Below, in pieces: positions 50,091-59,569 of a stretch of 64,000 nucleotides of DNA (position 1 is the first letter of the stretch; every line of letters starts with the position of its first letter). Origin of the DNA: Roseiarcus sp050012775 (GTDB taxonomy: Bacteria > Pseudomonadota > Alphaproteobacteria > Rhizobiales > Beijerinckiaceae); contig JBEKGN010000011.1 in the NCBI GenBank assembly GCA_050012775.1, forward strand, positions 1 to 64,000. The letters are read 5' to 3'. The notes under the pieces are model-generated. The model had not been told where the DNA came from and did no database searches. It saw nothing but the letters and a program-made list of their open reading frames with translations. Position numbers and translations under genes: made by a program.

Positions 50091-51585
50091 GGCGCAGACC
50101 CAGCGCGCGGGCGTCGGCCGATGTCGCGCCGGCTTCGACGGCGCCGTCTTCGAACGTGACGCGCCCCGTTCGCCCCACGCTGCATTCGCCGCTTTCCGCG
50201 ATCTCGGGAACGGCGACGGTCACGTGATAGGCTTCTTTGATCAAGCTGCTTGGTATGATGGCGAAATTGGCCGGCGCCCCGGCGCTTCCCGTCAGGTTGA
50301 CCACCGACCCGGCATAGGAGTCGCCGCCTGTCGACGGGCGGAACGTCGCGGGGCTGCCCACCTGTAATCTATTGTAGACGGATTCGCTGACGTTCGCCGT
50401 GATGACGGCGCTCGCGCAGTCGAGCAGGCGCATGAGATCCTGGCCGCGGCTGACGTGCTCGCCCGGCGCCGTCAGGACTTCCCAGACCCTGCCGCTGACG
50501 GGAAGCGCGATCTCGACGTCCGAGCGGATTTGGTAACGCGTTTCCTCGTCGGCGACGGCGGCGCGCGCGCGTTCGAGCGCGGCGTCGTTCGCCTGCAGGT
50601 CGGCGGCGAGGTCGCCCACGCGCAAGCGCATTTCGTCGGCGCGCTGGGCCGAGCTCGGTCGATCGTTGTAGCTGTCGCCGAGGAATGCGCCTTGGTTGGC
50701 GGCGGCGAGCTCGACCGACGCCTCTTCGAGGCGTTGGCGGGCGCCCGCTTCATTCTCGTCGGCGACAATCTTGTCGCGCCGCAGACGTCCGACCTCGGCC
50801 GCCGACAACGTGCCGGATTTCACCAGAGCGTTGGCCCGGGCGAGGGCGGCGTCGGCCTCTTCGGCCCGCGCCGCGGCGGCCACGACATCGTGGCCCAGAG
50901 CGGCGACGCGCGCGTTGAGTTGGCGAATGCGCCCTTCGGTGAATTGCTGCGTTTGCTTCGTCAGTTCGTCCAGGTTCGCCTGGGCGAGTTGGAGTTGGCG
51001 CGCCAGTTTCGGCCGCTGGTCTTCGAGGGCGCCGAGTTGACGGCGCAAATCGTCGAGGCGGCCGCGATCAGCCTTGTCGTCGCGGATGCGGAGCACGGGC
51101 GCGCCTTTGGCCGCCGACCACGCCTTGAATTCTTGCGGCGCCGCCGCGACGACGCCGTCGATCGGCGAACGGACCGTCACGATCCGCGAGTTGACCACCG
51201 CCTCGACGCTGGAGGCCAGAAGAAGCGTCTGCAGCGGCATCCAGCCGAACGTCACGAGCAGGGCGATCCCGACGCCCGCCTTGACGAACCGCTTGGGCGA
51301 AGCGCGCGACAGGAGGCTGCGGCGCGCGGGCTGTTGCGCCTCTTGCGCCGGCTTTGCCTCGCCTGGCGCCGGCGCAGCCTCGCCGCGGCCCGGAGGCTCG
51401 TCCTCGAACGCCTGAACAAGAGCGGACTGCATGCTGCGAACGTCGAGCGCCGCGTCGCGTTCCTCGGCATTGGCGACTGCGCCGGCGGGATCGGCGGCGC
51501 CCAGGGTCGGCCGATCAACGGCTCGCTGACCGGGTTCCGGAGCGGGAACAAAGATCGCAGGCTTGGTCGACGCCCGATTTTTCAT
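50083..51585 (-). CDS. HlyD-type membrane-fusion protein of the polysaccharide locus
   Basis: Protein of 500 aa. A Pro/Ala-rich cytoplasmic N terminus of about 100 aa, one transmembrane helix (about 102-124), a biotinyl-lipoyl-like half (VTVRSPIDGVVAA), a long coiled coil (about 165-325) and the second lipoyl half and beta-barrel (VSGRVWEVLTAPGEHVSRGQ and after). This is the membrane-fusion adaptor shape, comparable to Sinorhizobium BgsB or Alg44-type partners. It overlaps the synthase gene by 8 bp, so the two are made together. Likely links the inner-membrane synthase to export across the periplasm. Confidence 0.85.
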   Translation of the reverse strand: MKNRASTKPAIFVPAPEPGQRAVDRPTLGAADPAGAVANAEERDAALDVRSMQSALVQAFEDEPPGRGEAAPAPGEAKPAQEAQQPARRSLLSRASPKRFVKAGVGIALLVTFGWMPLQTLLLASSVEAVVNSRIVTVRSPIDGVVAAAPQEFKAWSAAKGAPVLRIRDDKADRGRLDDLRRQLGALEDQRPKLARQLQLAQANLDELTKQTQQFTEGRIRQLNARVAALGHDVVAAAARAEEADAALARANALVKSGTLSAAEVGRLRRDKIVADENEAGARQRLEEASVELAAANQGAFLGDSYNDRPSSAQRADEMRLRVGDLAADLQANDAALERARAAVADEETRYQIRSDVEIALPVSGRVWEVLTAPGEHVSRGQDLMRLLDCASAVITANVSESVYNRLQVGSPATFRPSTGGDSYAGSVVNLTGSAGAPANFAIIPSSLIKEAYHVTVAVPEIAESGECSVGRTGRVTFEDGAVEAGATSADARALGLRRD

Positions 51586-52454
51586 GAAAAATCCACGTTC
51601 GCGAAGTTCTGACTGTTTGTTCGGCCGCGAACGCCGGCGCTTGCGGCGCTATGGCTCGGCAATACGCCGTTCTCAGCCCAGCCGGCGACTGATTCCGTTT
51701 CGCGGCTCACGCCGCCAATCGGCGCGAGACTTCCCTCGTTCATGTGCAAGTCGATTGACGCTAATTTGCTGCAGTTAATTTGCGTTTCGAATTCGCTCTC
51801 GAATCGTACATTCGCAGATTATGGTAAAAGAATTCTCCATCGCATCTCGGGACGAATCTCCGAATTCAACGGGGCTTCCCTAGCGGTGAAAATATGACGC
51901 TTGGCGCCCCGGCTCTGACCGTTCGCATCGGGCATTTCCTCTGTGGAAACTCGGGCGATAGATCGGTCATGCCGATCTTCACCGAAGTTTCGAGCATTCT
52001 AAGCGACCAGAAGTGCGCCACACCGCGAAAATCGTGCTGAGCGCGTCCATTTTTCAAGCGAAAGCGGAGTTTTCACACGTCCCTGGCGGACACCAGCCGT
52101 CCACCCCGGCAGCAACGAGGCGAGGCGTAACTATCAGCGCCAAATGACAGGGTGACTTCCGCGAGCGATCGGCCGGCGCCCCAAGCGCCCGCGTGTATCG
52201 ATCTACAAGCCCGTCATTCGAAGGAAGCTTATCGCGGTGAGTTCTTCAATCGGAGCGACGACGCGAATTGTGCTCGGCTGCGGTACGAACAGTGAAAGAT
52301 CGCCTTCATCGCGTATTCACCAAGACGCCTTTCTGAGCTCTCGCTTTGCGTCAATCTAAAGACATTGGTCACCGAGAACGGACAATGTCCCCAGGGATTA
52401 CGTCCGATGCCCAGCCAGCGTGGCCAGTGATCACGGGAAAGCGGAGCCAAGAAT
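51586..52454. other. 870-bp region without a supported gene
   Basis: Lower GC than the neighbours, with frames that lack domain sequence or good codon use. It separates the minus-strand polysaccharide operon from the plus-strand deacetylase-like gene, so it should contain both promoters. It could also hold gene remnants or a small RNA; I see no defined repeat, tRNA or IS end in it. Confidence 0.5.
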
Positions 52455-53513
52455 ATGCACGGTGACCAATTCGTCGCCGCCCAGATGCTGCGCGACGCTT
52501 TCATTTTGGACCAGGCCAATCTAGGTCCCATCCCCTGGTACCATGGCGGCAAGTCGGCTGCGGCGGTGCTGAGCGTCGACGACGTCTTTCCCGGCACTTC
52601 GCAAAGCGCCTATGAAGCGGGCGGCGATCTGGAGAAGGGGGCGTTAGGCCATCTGTTGTGGCTGTTGGAACGACATCCGAAACTCCAGGTCACTCTTTTC
52701 GTCACGCCAGACTGGCGTCAGATATCGCCCGTCGCACACCGATTTTGGCGGCGCGTACCCTGGGTCCGCAACCAGTTTTTTTGCGCGGACATCCTGCCGG
52801 AAGGCACCATGGATGTCCGGCGTCATCCCGAATTTGTCTCGTTTCTCAATGCGATGCCGCGCACGGAGATCGCTCTGCATGGGCTGCATCACATACACCG
52901 GGGCCAAATGGTCTGGGTCGAATTTCAGGAGCAAGATCCGGCTGCGTGCGCTGAGATGCTCGGCAAAGCCATGCGAATTTTCGATGAGGCCGGGTTGCGG
53001 TGGACGCGCGGTCTTCAGCCCCCTGGATGGAGTTGTCCGCCCGCGTTGCAACAAGCATGCTGCGACGTGGGGATCGAATGGGTGTCTTCAGCCCGGGACG
53101 TACAGACCCCGGTATCGAAACAGGCAAAAACGGCGATGTCAGGCCTCGCTGGCGTCAGCATGCTTTTCCCTGAGCGAATTGCAGCGAACCTCCTGCACAT
53201 CAGCACCAATTTTCAAGCGACTTCGCCGCCGGAGCGGGCTTTTGAGATTCTTGAGGCCGGCGGAATCCTGTCAATTAAAGCCCATATCTCCAAGAACGTG
53301 CCGGGCCACACCCATCTCGACGGGGTTGATCATCTCTATATGAACTATCTTGATCGACTGTTTGACGACATCGAGCGCCGTTACGGTGATGCAATCGAGT
53401 GGACGACCGTGGGCCAACTCGCAGCCTCTCTGTCCGCGCCCTCATCGCCGGCGGTGTTCGCGACTTCGCGCCATTCGCAGTCCCCAGACTTTGCCCGCCG
53501 AGGCGCCGCGTGA
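52455..53513 (+). CDS. Polysaccharide deacetylase-like protein
   Basis: Protein of 352 aa from ATG 52455 (GGAG 8 bp upstream). LSVDDVFPG (about 39-47) carries the Asp pair of the NodB/DUF2334 fold and IALHGLHHIHRG (about 138-149) the metal-binding HxxxH region; the C-terminal half ends with a helical tail. It has no signal peptide, so it acts in the cytoplasm or is exported otherwise. Lower GC and isolated position suggest transfer. It may act on N-acetylated or O-acetylated sugar, but the link to the neighbouring glucan locus is only positional. Confidence 0.7.
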   Translation: MHGDQFVAAQMLRDAFILDQANLGPIPWYHGGKSAAAVLSVDDVFPGTSQSAYEAGGDLEKGALGHLLWLLERHPKLQVTLFVTPDWRQISPVAHRFWRRVPWVRNQFFCADILPEGTMDVRRHPEFVSFLNAMPRTEIALHGLHHIHRGQMVWVEFQEQDPAACAEMLGKAMRIFDEAGLRWTRGLQPPGWSCPPALQQACCDVGIEWVSSARDVQTPVSKQAKTAMSGLAGVSMLFPERIAANLLHISTNFQATSPPERAFEILEAGGILSIKAHISKNVPGHTHLDGVDHLYMNYLDRLFDDIERRYGDAIEWTTVGQLAASLSAPSSPAVFATSRHSQSPDFARRGAA

Positions 53514-53577
53514 TGGTTTCCCTGAAGAAATCCATCCTGATCCTATGAGTGCATTCTCGTGTACGCCCAATACCCCC

Positions 53578-56500
53578 CTACACGTGCTCCACCGCCACCA
53601 CGCCGCTCACCGCCTTCAGCGCGCCGGCGAGCGCCCCGGTGACGGCGTAGCGGCCGGGGAGCTTGACCTCGACCTCGCCCTCGCGCGGCCCCAGCATCAC
53701 CACCAGCCAGACTTCGCCCTCGCCCTTGGCGCGCAGGCGCTCCTCGATCGAGGCGAGCGGGGCTTCGTCGCGCACGAAGACGCGCAGGCCCTTGTGGACC
53801 TTGGCGGCGGCCAGGGTCAGCGATTCCACCTGGACGATGCGCGCGCGCACGTCCTCGCCTTCGACATTGGCCTGCAAGGTCACGAGCACGTCGGAGCCTT
53901 TTTCCAGCAGGTCGCGGTATTGGGCGAGGCCCTCCTGAAAGATGATCGCCTCGTATTGGCCGCTCGGGTCGGAGAGCTGGATGACGCCGAGCTTCGAGCC
54001 GCTCTTGGTGCGCCGCTCGTAGCGGTCGAGCACGCTGGCGCCGAGCCGGGCGGTGGTCGCGCCGCCACGCACCGAGCGTGCGAAATCCGCCCAGCGCGTC
54101 GCGCGCAGCCGCTTCAGTGCGGAATCGTAGGCTTCCAAGGGATGGCCGGAGAGGAAGAAGCCGACCGCGTCGAATTCGCGCCGCAGCCGATCGGCCGTCG
54201 GCCAGGGATCGGCGCGAACCTTGAGCGGCGCGGAATCGGCTTCGCCGAACAGAAGCGCGTTCTGTCCCGCCGCCTTCTCCTCGGCGTGGCGATGGGCGAG
54301 CGCGAGCATCGGCTCGATCGAGGCGAAGGCGACGGCGCGGTCGCTCTCCAGTTCGTCGAAGGCGCCGGCGGCGGCGAGGCTCTCCAGCGTCTTCTTGCCG
54401 ACGGCGCGCGGATCGACGCGCCGCGCGACCTCGCTCAGCGAGGCGAAGGGACGTCCTTCGCGCGCCGCGACGATCGCGCCCGCCTGGCCTTCGCCGACGC
54501 CCTTGATCGCGCTGAGGGCATAAGCGATCGACAACGCGCCCGAGGGGTCCTGGCGCACGTCGAAATCGACGTCGGAGCCGTTGACCGAGGGCGGCGCGAC
54601 CTTGAGCCCGAGCCTTAGCGCCTCGGCGCGAAATTCGGCGAGCTTGTCGGTGTTGGACTTGTCGAGCGTCATCGACGCCGCGAGGAATTCGGCGGGGTGA
54701 TTGGCCTTGAACCAGGCGGTCCAATAGGCGATCAGCGCGTAGGCCGCGGCGTGGCTCTTGTTGAAGCCGTAATCGGCGAATTTGGCGAGCAGGTCGAAGA
54801 TTTCGTCCGCCTTGGCCTTCGTCAGCCCGCGTTCGAGGGCGCCCTTGACGAAGCGCGCGCGCTGCGCGTCCATTTCCGACTTGATCTTCTTGCCCATCGC
54901 GCGGCGCAGCATGTCGGCTTCCCCAAGGGAATAGCCCGACAGATCGCGCGCGATCTGCATCACCTGTTCCTGATAGATAATGACGCCGAAGGTCTCGCGC
55001 AAAGTCGGCTCGACCTTGGGATGGATGTAGTCGGGCGCCTCGTGGCCGAGCTTGCGCGCGCAATAGGTGGGGATATTGGCCATCGGGCCGGGGCGGTAGA
55101 GCGCCACCAGCGCGATGATGTCCTCGAAGCGGTCGGCGCGCATTTCCGCCAGCGCCTTGCGCATCCCCGCGCTTTCCACCTGGAACACGCCGACCGTCTC
55201 GCCGCGCCCGAGCATTTCGTAGGTCTTCGCGTCGTCGAGCGGGATCTTTCCCAAGTCCGCTTCGATCCCGCGCCGCGCCAGCAGGTTCTGCGCCTTGCGC
55301 AAGGTCGTCAGCGTCTTCAGGCCGAGAAAGTCGAATTTGACCAGCCCCGCCGGCTCGACCCATTTCATGTTGAACTGCGTCGCCGGCATCTCCGACTTGG
55401 GGTCGCGATAGAGCGGCACCAGCTCGACCAGCGGCCGGTCGCCGATGACGACGCCCGCGGCGTGGGTCGAGGCGTTGGAATAGAGCCCCTCCAGCCGCTC
55501 GGCGATCGCCAGCATCTTGGCCACCCTCGGGTCGGCGTTGGCGGCCTCCTGCAGGCGCGGCTCGTCGGCGACGGCCTGTTTCAGCGTCACGGGCTTGGCC
55601 GGGTTCTGCGGCACCAGCTTGGCGAGCTTGTCGACCTGGCCGAGCGGCATTTCCAACACGCGCCCGACGTTGCGCAGCACGCCGCGCGCCAGGAACGAGC
55701 CGAAGGTGATGATCTGGGCGACGCGATCCTCGCCGTAGCGGCGGCGCACATAGGCGATCACCTCGTCGCGCCGGTCCTGGCAGAAGTCGATGTCGAAGTC
55801 CGGCATCGAAACGCGCTCGGGGTTGAGAAAGCGCTCGAACAGCAGGCCGAAGCGGATGGGGTCGAGATCGGTGATCGTCAGCGCGTAGGCGACCAGCGAG
55901 CCCGCGCCCGAGCCGCGCCCCGGCCCGACGGGAATCCCCTGCGCCTTGGCCCACTGGATGAAATCGGCGACGATGAGGAAATAGCCGGGAAATTTCATTC
56001 TGACGATGACGCCGAGCTCGAATTCGAGCCGCTGGCGGTAATCGTCGGCGCTGTGACCCGGCGCGCAGCCGTAGAGCGCGATGAGCCGCTCCAGCCCCTC
56101 GCTCGCCTGGCGGCGTAATTCCTGCTCCTCGTCGACCGCCTTGCCGCCGGGCACGGAAAAGCGCGGCAGGATCGGCTTGCGCGTCAGCGGGCGATAGGCG
56201 CAGCGCATCGCGATCTCGACGCTGTTTTCGGTCGCCTCCTTCAAGTCCGCGAACAGCGCGAGCATTTCCGCCCGCGTCTTGAAGCGATGCTCCGGCGACA
56301 GGCGGCGGCGCTCGGGCGCGCCGACCAGCGCGCCTTCGGCGACGCAGAGCAGCGCGTCCTGCGCTTCGTAATCGGCGGCGCCGGCGAAATAGGGCTCGTT
56401 GGCGGCGACCAGCGGCAGGCCCTGGGCATAGGCGAGATCGATCAGCGCCGGCTCGTTCGTGCGCTCGCTCTCCAGCCCGTGGCGCTGGATCTCGACGTAG

Positions 56501-57039
56501 AGCCGCCCGTCGAACAGCTGGGCGAGCCGTTTCAGGCGCGCCGCGGCGACATCGGCGAGGCCGAGCGCCAGCGCGCGGTCGATCGGCCCGGCCGGCCCGC
56601 CGGTGAGGGCGATGAGGCCCGCGGCGTCTTCGAGCGCGGCCAAGCCGATATGCGGCTCGTCGCCGTCCTTGGGGTCGAGCCAGACGCGCGAGGCGAGCCG
56701 CATCAGCGCGCGATAGCCCGCCTCGTCCTGCGCGATGAACACCAGCGGCGCGCGCGCGGCCCGCGTCTCGGCGAGGCGCGAGGCGCTGGCCGGCGCGTCG
56801 GCGAAGTCGACCGTGAGCTGCGCGCCGATGATCGGCTGCACCCCTGACTTGGCGAGCTTTTCGGAAAACTCCAGCGCGCCGAAGAGGTTGTTGGAGTCGG
56901 TGATCGCCAGGGCGGGCATCGAATCGGCCTTGGCGAGCTTGGCCAGCGCCTCGATCGACAGCGCGCCCTCGCGCAGCGAAAAGGCGCTGTGCACGTGCAA
57001 ATGCACGAAACCGACGGCTTTGAGAATCGACGAATCCAT
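53578..57039 (-). CDS. dnaE: DNA polymerase III alpha subunit
   Basis: Protein of 1153 aa from ATG 57039 (GGAG 6 bp upstream), normal for DnaE1. The PHP domain starts at FVHLHVHSAFSLREGALS (about 11-28). The polymerase palm has GPGRGSGAGSLVAYAL (about 371-386) and PDFDIDFCQDRRDEVI (about 412-427) with the catalytic Asp pair. An HhH and OB-fold region follows, ending in ALKAVSGVVAVEHV. It is the replicative polymerase. No operon partner is adjacent; it occupies its strand alone. Confidence 0.97.
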   Translation of the reverse strand: MDSSILKAVGFVHLHVHSAFSLREGALSIEALAKLAKADSMPALAITDSNNLFGALEFSEKLAKSGVQPIIGAQLTVDFADAPASASRLAETRAARAPLVFIAQDEAGYRALMRLASRVWLDPKDGDEPHIGLAALEDAAGLIALTGGPAGPIDRALALGLADVAAARLKRLAQLFDGRLYVEIQRHGLESERTNEPALIDLAYAQGLPLVAANEPYFAGAADYEAQDALLCVAEGALVGAPERRRLSPEHRFKTRAEMLALFADLKEATENSVEIAMRCAYRPLTRKPILPRFSVPGGKAVDEEQELRRQASEGLERLIALYGCAPGHSADDYRQRLEFELGVIVRMKFPGYFLIVADFIQWAKAQGIPVGPGRGSGAGSLVAYALTITDLDPIRFGLLFERFLNPERVSMPDFDIDFCQDRRDEVIAYVRRRYGEDRVAQIITFGSFLARGVLRNVGRVLEMPLGQVDKLAKLVPQNPAKPVTLKQAVADEPRLQEAANADPRVAKMLAIAERLEGLYSNASTHAAGVVIGDRPLVELVPLYRDPKSEMPATQFNMKWVEPAGLVKFDFLGLKTLTTLRKAQNLLARRGIEADLGKIPLDDAKTYEMLGRGETVGVFQVESAGMRKALAEMRADRFEDIIALVALYRPGPMANIPTYCARKLGHEAPDYIHPKVEPTLRETFGVIIYQEQVMQIARDLSGYSLGEADMLRRAMGKKIKSEMDAQRARFVKGALERGLTKAKADEIFDLLAKFADYGFNKSHAAAYALIAYWTAWFKANHPAEFLAASMTLDKSNTDKLAEFRAEALRLGLKVAPPSVNGSDVDFDVRQDPSGALSIAYALSAIKGVGEGQAGAIVAAREGRPFASLSEVARRVDPRAVGKKTLESLAAAGAFDELESDRAVAFASIEPMLALAHRHAEEKAAGQNALLFGEADSAPLKVRADPWPTADRLRREFDAVGFFLSGHPLEAYDSALKRLRATRWADFARSVRGGATTARLGASVLDRYERRTKSGSKLGVIQLSDPSGQYEAIIFQEGLAQYRDLLEKGSDVLVTLQANVEGEDVRARIVQVESLTLAAAKVHKGLRVFVRDEAPLASIEERLRAKGEGEVWLVVMLGPREGEVEVKLPGRYAVTGALAGALKAVSGVVAVEHV

Positions 57040-57196
57040 GCTTGCTCCGCTCGCGGCGCCATTGTCTCAGTTCGCGTGGCCCTTTGTCGAGGCCGCCGGC
57101 GCGGTCGATGACGGCGCCGCCGAGAAGCGCCTGCAATGGCCTGAGGAAAATCTTTACGATGTTGGGAAAAGGAAGATTAAGGCCGCGTGGACGAGA

Positions 57197-57955
57197 ATGA
57201 ATACGCGCAGAAGGGCGCGCGCGAGGTCCGCCGTGTCCGGTCGACAGGTTGTTTTCGGTAAACGCGGCGCGTCGACGCTCAGGCCGGCGGCGAGGCCCGC
57301 GCCCGAGCATGATTCCCGCGCCTATCTCGAAACGGCCGCCGCCGCGCGCGCCGCGTTTCGCGACGGCGGTCCGTCGGGCGCGGACGAGCCGAGCCGGCCG
57401 GCGGTCGCCGAGCCGAGCGAAGAGGCCGGCATGCGGGACTACATCGGCGCGAACTGGCGCCGATACCGCCCGCTTTGGCTGGAAATGAAGGGCGCGCCGG
57501 GTCTGAAGCGCAGCCGCTCGCTCGCGGCGGGCGCCTTCGCCAGCCTTTGGCTGCTCTATCGCAAGCAATACCGCATCGGCGCCGCGATCCTGGCCGCGCA
57601 AGCGGCGATGACCTACGAAGCTGCGGCGTGGAGCCCCGTTTTCGACCTCGCCGTCGCCGCCTTTCTCGCTCGTTACGGCAAGTCGATCGTCGTCCTCGGC
57701 GCAATGGCGGCGAACGATCGGATCAGAAGCGCGGGCCTATCGCCTGATATCGCCGCGATCCGCATCGCCGGGGCGGGCGGAGTCAGCTTGATCGCGCCGA
57801 TCGTCGGGGCTCTCGCCTTGGCGGGCGCCTATCTGTGCGCCGCCGACGGTTCGACGCGGGAATATCGCGCCATGCTCGGCGAAGCGCAGACGCTTCGCCT
57901 GCCGCCGTCGCAATTCTTGCCGGACGGCCGCGCGCTGTCGGCGCGTCGCTGCTAG
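57197..57955 (+). CDS. DUF2628-like membrane protein
   Basis: Up to 252 aa from ATG 57197 (GGA nearby); ATG 57431 (AGAGG 5 bp upstream) would give 174 aa and is also possible. The N-terminal part is a basic then Pro/Ala/Glu linker whose third positions are GC-rich like coding DNA. The core YIGANWRRYRPLWLEMKG and FASLWLLYRKQYRIGAAI is the DUF2628 pattern, with three or four transmembrane helices after it. Function unknown. Its stop overlaps that of the next, opposite gene by 4 bp. Confidence 0.65.
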   Translation: MNTRRRARARSAVSGRQVVFGKRGASTLRPAARPAPEHDSRAYLETAAAARAAFRDGGPSGADEPSRPAVAEPSEEAGMRDYIGANWRRYRPLWLEMKGAPGLKRSRSLAAGAFASLWLLYRKQYRIGAAILAAQAAMTYEAAAWSPVFDLAVAAFLARYGKSIVVLGAMAANDRIRSAGLSPDIAAIRIAGAGGVSLIAPIVGALALAGAYLCAADGSTREYRAMLGEAQTLRLPPSQFLPDGRALSARRC

Positions 57956-58416
57956 GCGCCCGATCCGGTCGCCTCGCGCAGGGCTTGCAAGGCGGCGCCG
58001 TCGACGTGAAGCATGCAGACTTCGTCTTCCCCTTTCTCGAGGCCCTCCCACTCGTGCTCGATCCGCCATACCAGCCGCGCGGACTTGTCGTGAAGGACGT
58101 GACGCGTGGCGCGCGCGAGGGTCTTTCCTGGGCCCGACGTGAACGCGTCCCAGTCCTTGACGTTGAAAAGCGCCTTCGTCTCGCCCCATGTCAGCACGCC
58201 CTGGCCGGCGGCGACTCGCTTGAGGAACTCGGCGCACTTTTTGTCGACCTGCGAGAGGAGCGCTTCGGCCTGGGCTTTCGTGAGAGGCGAACTCTTGGCC
58301 AGCTCGGCGGCGCCGGCCGGCGAAACCTTCAGTTGAAGGAGCTGCGACAGCAGGGTCGTATTGATCTCCATCTTGACGACGGCTTCGCCGTTCACGAGGA
58401 GTTCGAGGTTCATCAT
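57952..58416 (-). CDS. Hypothetical protein
   Basis: Protein of 154 aa from ATG 58416 (AAGGA 7 bp upstream; a second ATG at 58413). It starts with a beta hairpin NLELLVNGEAVVKMEINTTL, followed by helices rich in Lys and Leu, and a C-terminal part with WRIEHEWEGLEKGEDEVCML. No signal, membrane segment or familiar motif. Tail-to-tail with the DUF2628-like gene. I do not recognise it. Confidence 0.6.
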   Translation of the reverse strand: MMNLELLVNGEAVVKMEINTTLLSQLLQLKVSPAGAAELAKSSPLTKAQAEALLSQVDKKCAEFLKRVAAGQGVLTWGETKALFNVKDWDAFTSGPGKTLARATRHVLHDKSARLVWRIEHEWEGLEKGEDEVCMLHVDGAALQALREATGSGA

Positions 58417-58609
58417 GGTCGGTTCCTTTTGTTGCGGCGCCAGGACAGTTCGTGCGGATGAATAGCCTTTCCCAACGCGGAATACGACGGGGGATCGGCG
58501 CACGGACCCAGTTCGAACGCCCTCCCTTGCGACGCGACGACCTCCGTCGCGTCCCTATCGAAAATGAAGCCCCCGCGATCCCTAGAGGCGCGCGATGGCC
58601 TCGCGGCTT

Positions 58610-59551
58610 CTAGGCCGCGCGGTCCACGACGACGTGCTCGAGAAGCTCGCGCACGTCCTCGGCGCGACAAAGCTGCGTTCCCGGAGCGAGCAGGGCCGCG
58701 GAGCCCGCCGCGACGCCATGACGGAACGCGTCTTGCGGCGGGAGGCCGGAGGCAAGAGCGCAAACCATGGCGGCGAGGAAACTGTCGCCGGCGCCGACCG
58801 TGCTGACCGCGTTGATCGGCAACGGCCACGCGCGCCAGGCCCCTTCCGAGGTCGCGAGGATCGCGCCTTGGCTGCCCAGCGTCAACGCCACGGTCTTGGC
58901 TTTGCCGGCCGCGACCAAGCTCTTGCAGGCCGCGACGCACGAGGCCGGATCGGCCAGGGGCCGGCCGGTCAACTCCCGCATTTCTCCCAGGCTCGGCTTC
59001 AGCAGATCGACGCCATAATCGAGCGCCGCCCGGAGCGAGGGGCCCGAAGTGTCGAGCGCGAACGGCACAGACCAGCCGCGCGCGATTTCGGCGATGCGAG
59101 CATAGAAATCATCGGGGACGCCGAGCGGAAGACTGCCGCTCGCCACGACAAAATCGACGGGGTCGCGAAAGGCGGCGGCGGCCTCCAGGCAATGGCGCCA
59201 CTCCGTCTCGCTCAAGTGCGGCCCGTTGGAGACAAACCGATACTCGTGACCGGTCGTCGTCTCGACCACCGTGAAATCCTCGCGCGTCTCTTCGCTGATC
59301 GGGATCGCAATGCTGCGGATGTTCTCCTGTCCGACGAGCTTGAGAAGCGTTTGACCGCAACTGCCGCCAGCCGGATAGAGCGCCGTGGCGTCGGACCCAA
59401 GACGATCCACCACCCGGGCGACGTTGATTCCGCCGCCGCCAGGGTCGCGACGCGCGGGCGCGCAGCGCAGCTTTCGCGTCGGCTGGACCCGCTCCACCGA
59501 GGTGGAAATGTCGATGGCGGGGTTCATCGTGATCGTCAATACGTGAGCCAT
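58610..59551 (-). CDS. pfkB: PfkB-family hexose/phosphofructokinase
   Basis: Protein of 313 aa. The N-terminal LTITMNPAIDISTSVERVQP is typical of the 1-phosphofructokinase / Pfk-2 group, RDPGGGGINVARVVDRLG (about 35-52) binds the sugar, and STVGAGDSFLAAM (about 249-261) is the catalytic PfkB signature. It would phosphorylate fructose 6-phosphate or fructose 1-phosphate (or tagatose 6-phosphate) with ATP. It lies 18 bp downstream of the PEP synthase gene on the same strand, so it is probably cotranscribed with it. Confidence 0.85.
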   Translation of the reverse strand: MAHVLTITMNPAIDISTSVERVQPTRKLRCAPARRDPGGGGINVARVVDRLGSDATALYPAGGSCGQTLLKLVGQENIRSIAIPISEETREDFTVVETTTGHEYRFVSNGPHLSETEWRHCLEAAAAFRDPVDFVVASGSLPLGVPDDFYARIAEIARGWSVPFALDTSGPSLRAALDYGVDLLKPSLGEMRELTGRPLADPASCVAACKSLVAAGKAKTVALTLGSQGAILATSEGAWRAWPLPINAVSTVGAGDSFLAAMVCALASGLPPQDAFRHGVAAGSAALLAPGTQLCRAEDVRELLEHVVVDRAA

Positions 59552-59569
59552 CGCGTTCGCCTATCCCGT

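Noticed and set aside
51866..52057. 63-codon minus-strand frame in the gene-free region
   Set aside because: No domain, no ribosome-binding site, and atypical codon use; probably chance.
53543..57601. Very long minus-strand frame (1352 codons) and the plus-strand frame at 54697-56118
   Set aside because: Both are frame shadows of dnaE; the 53578-57039 frame carries all polymerase motifs.
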